Origin: DATJPR01 sp035506295 | GTDB lineage: Bacteria; Bacteroidota; Ignavibacteria; UBA10030; UBA6906 | Direction: 5' to 3' | Assembly: GCA_035506295.1 (NCBI GenBank) | Contig: DATJPR010000027.1 | Location: 1 to 7,990, forward strand | DNA: 7,990 nt | Shown: one piece after another, positions 5,548 through 7,990 of the stretch | Layout: the number at the start of each line of letters is the position of its first letter | Numbering within the stretch: position 1 is the stretch's first letter | Notes under the pieces: generated by a model | The model's database searches: none | The model's input: only the letters and a program-made list of their open reading frames with translations | Told to the model about the DNA's origin: nothing | Position numbers and translations under genes: made by a program

Positions 5548-6573
5548 CCTCGTGAATCATCGGCCGCCCGGCCTCTCGTCAGCGTGATAATCGTCAATTT
5601 CAATGGCAAGGAGTTTCTCGGTCCCTGCCTCGCGTCGATATTCGCTCAATCCTATCGCCCTTTCGACGTCATCGTCGTCGACAATGGATCAACAGACGGA
5701 AGTCTCCAGTTGGCGTTGAGAGAATTTCCGGAGGTAAGAGTGATCGCGAATCCAGGGAACAAGGGATTCGCGGAGGCAAACAATCAGGGAACGCGAATTG
5801 CCGGAAGTGACCTCGTCGTCCTGCTCAACAACGACACGGTCGTGAAGGACGGCTGGATCGAGGGTTTGCTCGATGGGCTTGCCGCTCCGGGAGTTGCGGT
5901 GGTCACTTCGAAGGTCATTACTGAAGGTGTTCCATCGCGGTTCTATGCGATGAACGGGACCATCAACTTCCTTGGATACAACATCATGCGCCATTTCACC
6001 GATACAAGCATGGTGTTTTTCGGTGGCGGGGCATCGCTGGCATTCCGGAAGAACGTTGTCGGAGAACCGTTCCTCTCGGAATATTTTCTGTATCATGAAG
6101 ATGTTTATCTGTCCTGGCGGATGCGCCTTCGGGGAAACGACGTTCGCATGGCACCTACGTCGATCGTGTACCATCTGGGAAGCGCGAGCACAAAACGGCA
6201 GCCGTCAGCGATCGTGACGTTTTACCAGGAGCGAAACCGATTGCTGAACGCCCTCCTCCTCTATGGACCCCGGACCCTAGCAAAGCTCTTCCCATATTTT
6301 GTCTCCGACGGAATCGCGAAGACGGCTGCCGCCATTCTCGGTCGCGGGAAGTCTCTGCGTGGCATCCTCCGCGCCTACTGGTGGATCTTCGCGCATGTCG
6401 GTTGGGTCCACCGGCAGCGTCGAGTGGAGCAGGCGTGGCGCGCCGTTGACGACACCGCGATCCTCTCTCTTATGAGCCCCAACGTCCTTGACGGCGAAGG
6501 GACGGTGGCTCGATTCGCGAACCGCATTTCTCTCTCGTACGCCCGTGGAACCGGCTTGCTGCGACATGGATGA
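5545..6573 (+). CDS. GT2 family glycosyltransferase (second of the series)
   Basis: This enzyme of 342 residues is predicted to act at the cytoplasmic face of the inner membrane. The GT-A fold is complete: VSVIIVNFNGKEFL at 12-25, DVIVVDNGSTDGS at 41-53 (Asp46), GNKGFAEANNQG at 71-82, and LLNNDTVV at 93-100 with Asp97 in the metal-binding position. The second half has GGGASLAFRK at 160-169, a YHEDVYLSWRMRLRG segment at 183-197 (Glu185/Asp186 as likely catalytic or acceptor-side residues), His210 in IVYHLGS, and FYQERNRL at 226-233. The ERN segment after the catalytic domain is typical of rhamnosyltransferase-like GT2 proteins. It lacks the FLDxLFPxxRxFG stretch shared by the genes on both sides, so it belongs to another subgroup of the same family. 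The basic and hydrophobic tail (about 240-290) may rest on the membrane. Which sugar it transfers cannot be told. Confidence 0.9.
   Translation: MPRESSAARPLVSVIIVNFNGKEFLGPCLASIFAQSYRPFDVIVVDNGSTDGSLQLALREFPEVRVIANPGNKGFAEANNQGTRIAGSDLVVLLNNDTVVKDGWIEGLLDGLAAPGVAVVTSKVITEGVPSRFYAMNGTINFLGYNIMRHFTDTSMVFFGGGASLAFRKNVVGEPFLSEYFLYHEDVYLSWRMRLRGNDVRMAPTSIVYHLGSASTKRQPSAIVTFYQERNRLLNALLLYGPRTLAKLFPYFVSDGIAKTAAAILGRGKSLRGILRAYWWIFAHVGWVHRQRRVEQAWRAVDDTAILSLMSPNVLDGEGTVARFANRISLSYARGTGLLRHG
6566..6573 (+). promoter_or_regulatory. eight-base gene overlap, second to third GT2 gene
   Basis: ATG 6566 lies before the TGA stop of the upstream gene (6571-6573), giving an eight-base overlap. The nearest purine-rich stretch (GGA at 6547-6549) is 16 bases away. 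Translation of the downstream gene therefore probably depends on ribosomes finishing the upstream one. Confidence 0.5.
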
Positions 6574-7507
6574 TGTTACAGTGATCATCGTCTCCTGGAA
6601 TTGCCGGGAGGAGCTCCGGATGTGTCTGCAATCGCTACGGGATACTTCGGGGTCGCCGCCGGTGAAGACCGTCGTTGTGGACAATGCGTCATCCGACGGA
6701 ACTCCGGAGATGGTACGGTCGGAATTCCCGACTGTGGCGCTTCATGTCTCAGAGCACAACCTCGGTTTCGCGGCCGCGAACAACCTCGCAATGCGGGAGG
6801 CGCAGACCGGGTACGTTCTTCTGTTGAATCCGGATACGGTGGTTCTCACTCCCGGTTTGGGCCCGCTCGTGCGCTTCCTTGAGGCTCACACCAAGGCATG
6901 GGCGGTCGGACCGCGTCTCTTGAACTCCGACCGCACGCCACAGCGGACGGGCGTGCGGTTCCCGAGCGTCTGGAATATCGCCGTCGAGTCGTTCTTTCTT
7001 GATCGCCTCTTTCCGAATTCGCGTGTCTTCGGTCGACATCGTGAGCTCTACCTGCAGGAGGACGAACCGCGTCGTGTTGACTATGTCCAGGGTTCCTGCC
7101 TGATGATCCGTCGAGAGCTTGTCGTCAATCGCGTCGGACTTCTCGATGAGGGGTATTTTATGTATTTTGAGGAGACCGATTGGTGTTATCGGCTCTATCA
7201 TGCGGGAGGAGAGGTCTGGATCTGTCCGGAGGCGCGTGTCGTTCACCGTGGTGGGGGAGAAACCGGACATTTTGACGAAAGGCGAATCGTCTACTATCAC
7301 CAAAGCCTGTTCCGTTATCTGAGACGAAACGCGACTATCATTTCCAGGGTTTTCGTCCGAGTGGTGATTGTTGTGCGAAGTATCCTCCGCATGGCGGCCT
7401 GGGGCATGGTGGCAGCGGCAAAACCGGCGATACGAGCCAAAGCGGTTTCAGCAATCCGGGGCTACAGCAGAGTTTTCCTGCTTTGCTTCAGGCCTGCGTC
7501 GCATTGA
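6566..7507 (+). CDS. GT2 family glycosyltransferase, rhamnosyltransferase-like (third of the series)
   Basis: This predicted inverting glycosyltransferase has 313 residues. Motifs in order: VTVIIVSWNC (4-13), TVVVDNASSDGT at 35-46 with Asp39, NLGFAAANN at 65-73, LLLNPDTVV at 85-93 with the metal-site Asp90, and FFLDRLFPNSRVFG (143-156). GSCLMIRREL follows at 176-185, then EETDWCYRLYHAGG at 202-215 and ARVVHRGGGET at 223-233. These are the hallmarks of the WbbL-like rhamnosyltransferase group of GT2, though not proof of rhamnose as donor. The C-terminal 60 residues are hydrophobic and basic and may associate with the membrane. ATG 6566 is chosen because it starts the first beta strand exactly and overlaps the upstream gene by only eight bases. 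An in-frame ATG at 6488 would add 26 residues without family character and overlap by 86 bases. No good ribosome site precedes 6566, so coupling to the upstream gene is likely. Confidence 0.87.
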   Translation: MDDVTVIIVSWNCREELRMCLQSLRDTSGSPPVKTVVVDNASSDGTPEMVRSEFPTVALHVSEHNLGFAAANNLAMREAQTGYVLLLNPDTVVLTPGLGPLVRFLEAHTKAWAVGPRLLNSDRTPQRTGVRFPSVWNIAVESFFLDRLFPNSRVFGRHRELYLQEDEPRRVDYVQGSCLMIRRELVVNRVGLLDEGYFMYFEETDWCYRLYHAGGEVWICPEARVVHRGGGETGHFDERRIVYYHQSLFRYLRRNATIISRVFVRVVIVVRSILRMAAWGMVAAAKPAIRAKAVSAIRGYSRVFLLCFRPASH

Positions 7508-7520
7508 CCACATTCCTGCC

Positions 7521-7990
7521 ATGATGTTTACCGTGATCATCCCGACGTTTAATAGGAAGGAGTCCCTCCTCGAGCTCCTCGATGCTCTCGCCCACCAATC
7601 GTGTTCTCCGGACGAGTTTGATGTGATTGTTGTCGACGATGGTTCGACCGACGGTACCTCCGCTGCGGTGCGTCGCGTGTCGCATCCTTATCGACTGAAT
7701 ATTCTTGCTCAGGAGAACAGCGGACCGGGCGGCGCGCGAAATCGCGGAGCCGCAATGGCCGAAGGCGACTTCCTCGCGTTCACGGAAGACGACGTTCGAC
7801 CGGATCCCTTATGGCTCGAGCGAGCTGCTGCGTGGCTCCGCGCTGACCCAACGATCGATGTGTTGGAGGGGAGAACAATCTCTGCCGATGACCGGTCGAA
7901 CATCCGCAGATTTGATCGAGCAGGAATACCTTCGTTCATCCCATGCAATCTGTTCATCCGGAGATCAGAATTCATCCAATCATCCGGGTA
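7521..7990 (+). CDS. GT2 family glycosyltransferase, N-terminal part (cut by the window end)
   Basis: The open frame runs to the window edge with no stop; 156 complete codons are visible. The GT-A domain starts at once: FTVIIPTFNRKESLLELL at 3-20, DVIVVDDGSTDGT at 34-46, QENSGPGGARNRGAA at 64-78, GDFLAFTEDDVRPDPLWLE at 82-100 with the DxD-type site EDD at 89-91, and a later CNLFIRRSEF at 142-151. The PTFNR, VVDDGS and PGGARNRG forms place it in the broad GT2 group of WcaA/chondroitin-synthase-like enzymes, not in the rhamnosyltransferase-like group of its three upstream neighbours. ATG occurs twice in tandem (7521 and 7524); I take the first, but either is possible, and no clear ribosome site is present. 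It starts 13 bases after the preceding stop, so it is most likely in the same operon. Its total length and any C-terminal domain lie outside the window. Confidence 0.87.
   Translation, partial: MMFTVIIPTFNRKESLLELLDALAHQSCSPDEFDVIVVDDGSTDGTSAAVRRVSHPYRLNILAQENSGPGGARNRGAAMAEGDFLAFTEDDVRPDPLWLERAAAWLRADPTIDVLEGRTISADDRSNIRRFDRAGIPSFIPCNLFIRRSEFIQSSG

Noticed and set aside
6488..6565. Longer start of the third GT2 gene at 6488
   Set aside because: It would overlap the upstream gene by 86 bases and add 26 residues unlike the family, whereas ATG 6566 begins just before the first conserved strand.

Overview
The window is a stretch of bacterial chromosome, GC-rich by eye, with every gene on the + strand and almost no non-coding DNA. 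The widest gap between genes is 14 bases, and several genes touch or overlap. It reads as part of one operon for building and exporting a surface polysaccharide (O-antigen, capsule or exopolysaccharide type). The organism is most likely a diderm (Gram-negative) bacterium. Nothing here fixes the phylum. A CorC/HlyC-type protein upstream and the general style of the proteins would fit the Bacteroidota/Chlorobiota/Ignavibacteria group, but that is a weak guess.

Layout: (1) 2-328, the C-terminal end of a CBS/CorC_HlyC (hemolysin-family) membrane protein, cut by the window edge. (2) 343-1494, a non-hydrolysing UDP-GlcNAc 2-epimerase (WecB/MnaA type). (3) 1496-2161, a class I SAM methyltransferase. 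(4) 2165-3718, a Wzx-like polysaccharide flippase. (5) 3733-4479, a second, divergent SAM methyltransferase-like protein. (6-8) 4481-5545, 5545-6573 and 6566-7507, three GT2 glycosyltransferases of the rhamnosyltransferase-like type. (9) 7521 to the window end, the N-terminal half of a fourth GT2 enzyme from a different GT2 branch.

How they fit together (inference from family roles): the epimerase would supply UDP-ManNAc, directly or as precursor of another sugar. The four GT2 enzymes would add sugars one after another to a lipid-linked oligosaccharide on the cytoplasmic face of the inner membrane. One or both methyltransferases may methylate a sugar or the chain end. The flippase would move the lipid-linked unit across the membrane. 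No polymerase (Wzy), chain-length regulator, initiating phosphoglycosyltransferase or ABC exporter lies in the window, so the cluster must continue beyond it, probably downstream.

I found no RNA gene, mobile element, CRISPR array, clear promoter or terminator, and no system that looks new in kind. The points worth a second look are the divergent methyltransferase, the altered motifs in the first GT2 enzyme, the paralogous GT2 pair, the homopolymer runs at the epimerase start, and the repeated stop-start junctions.
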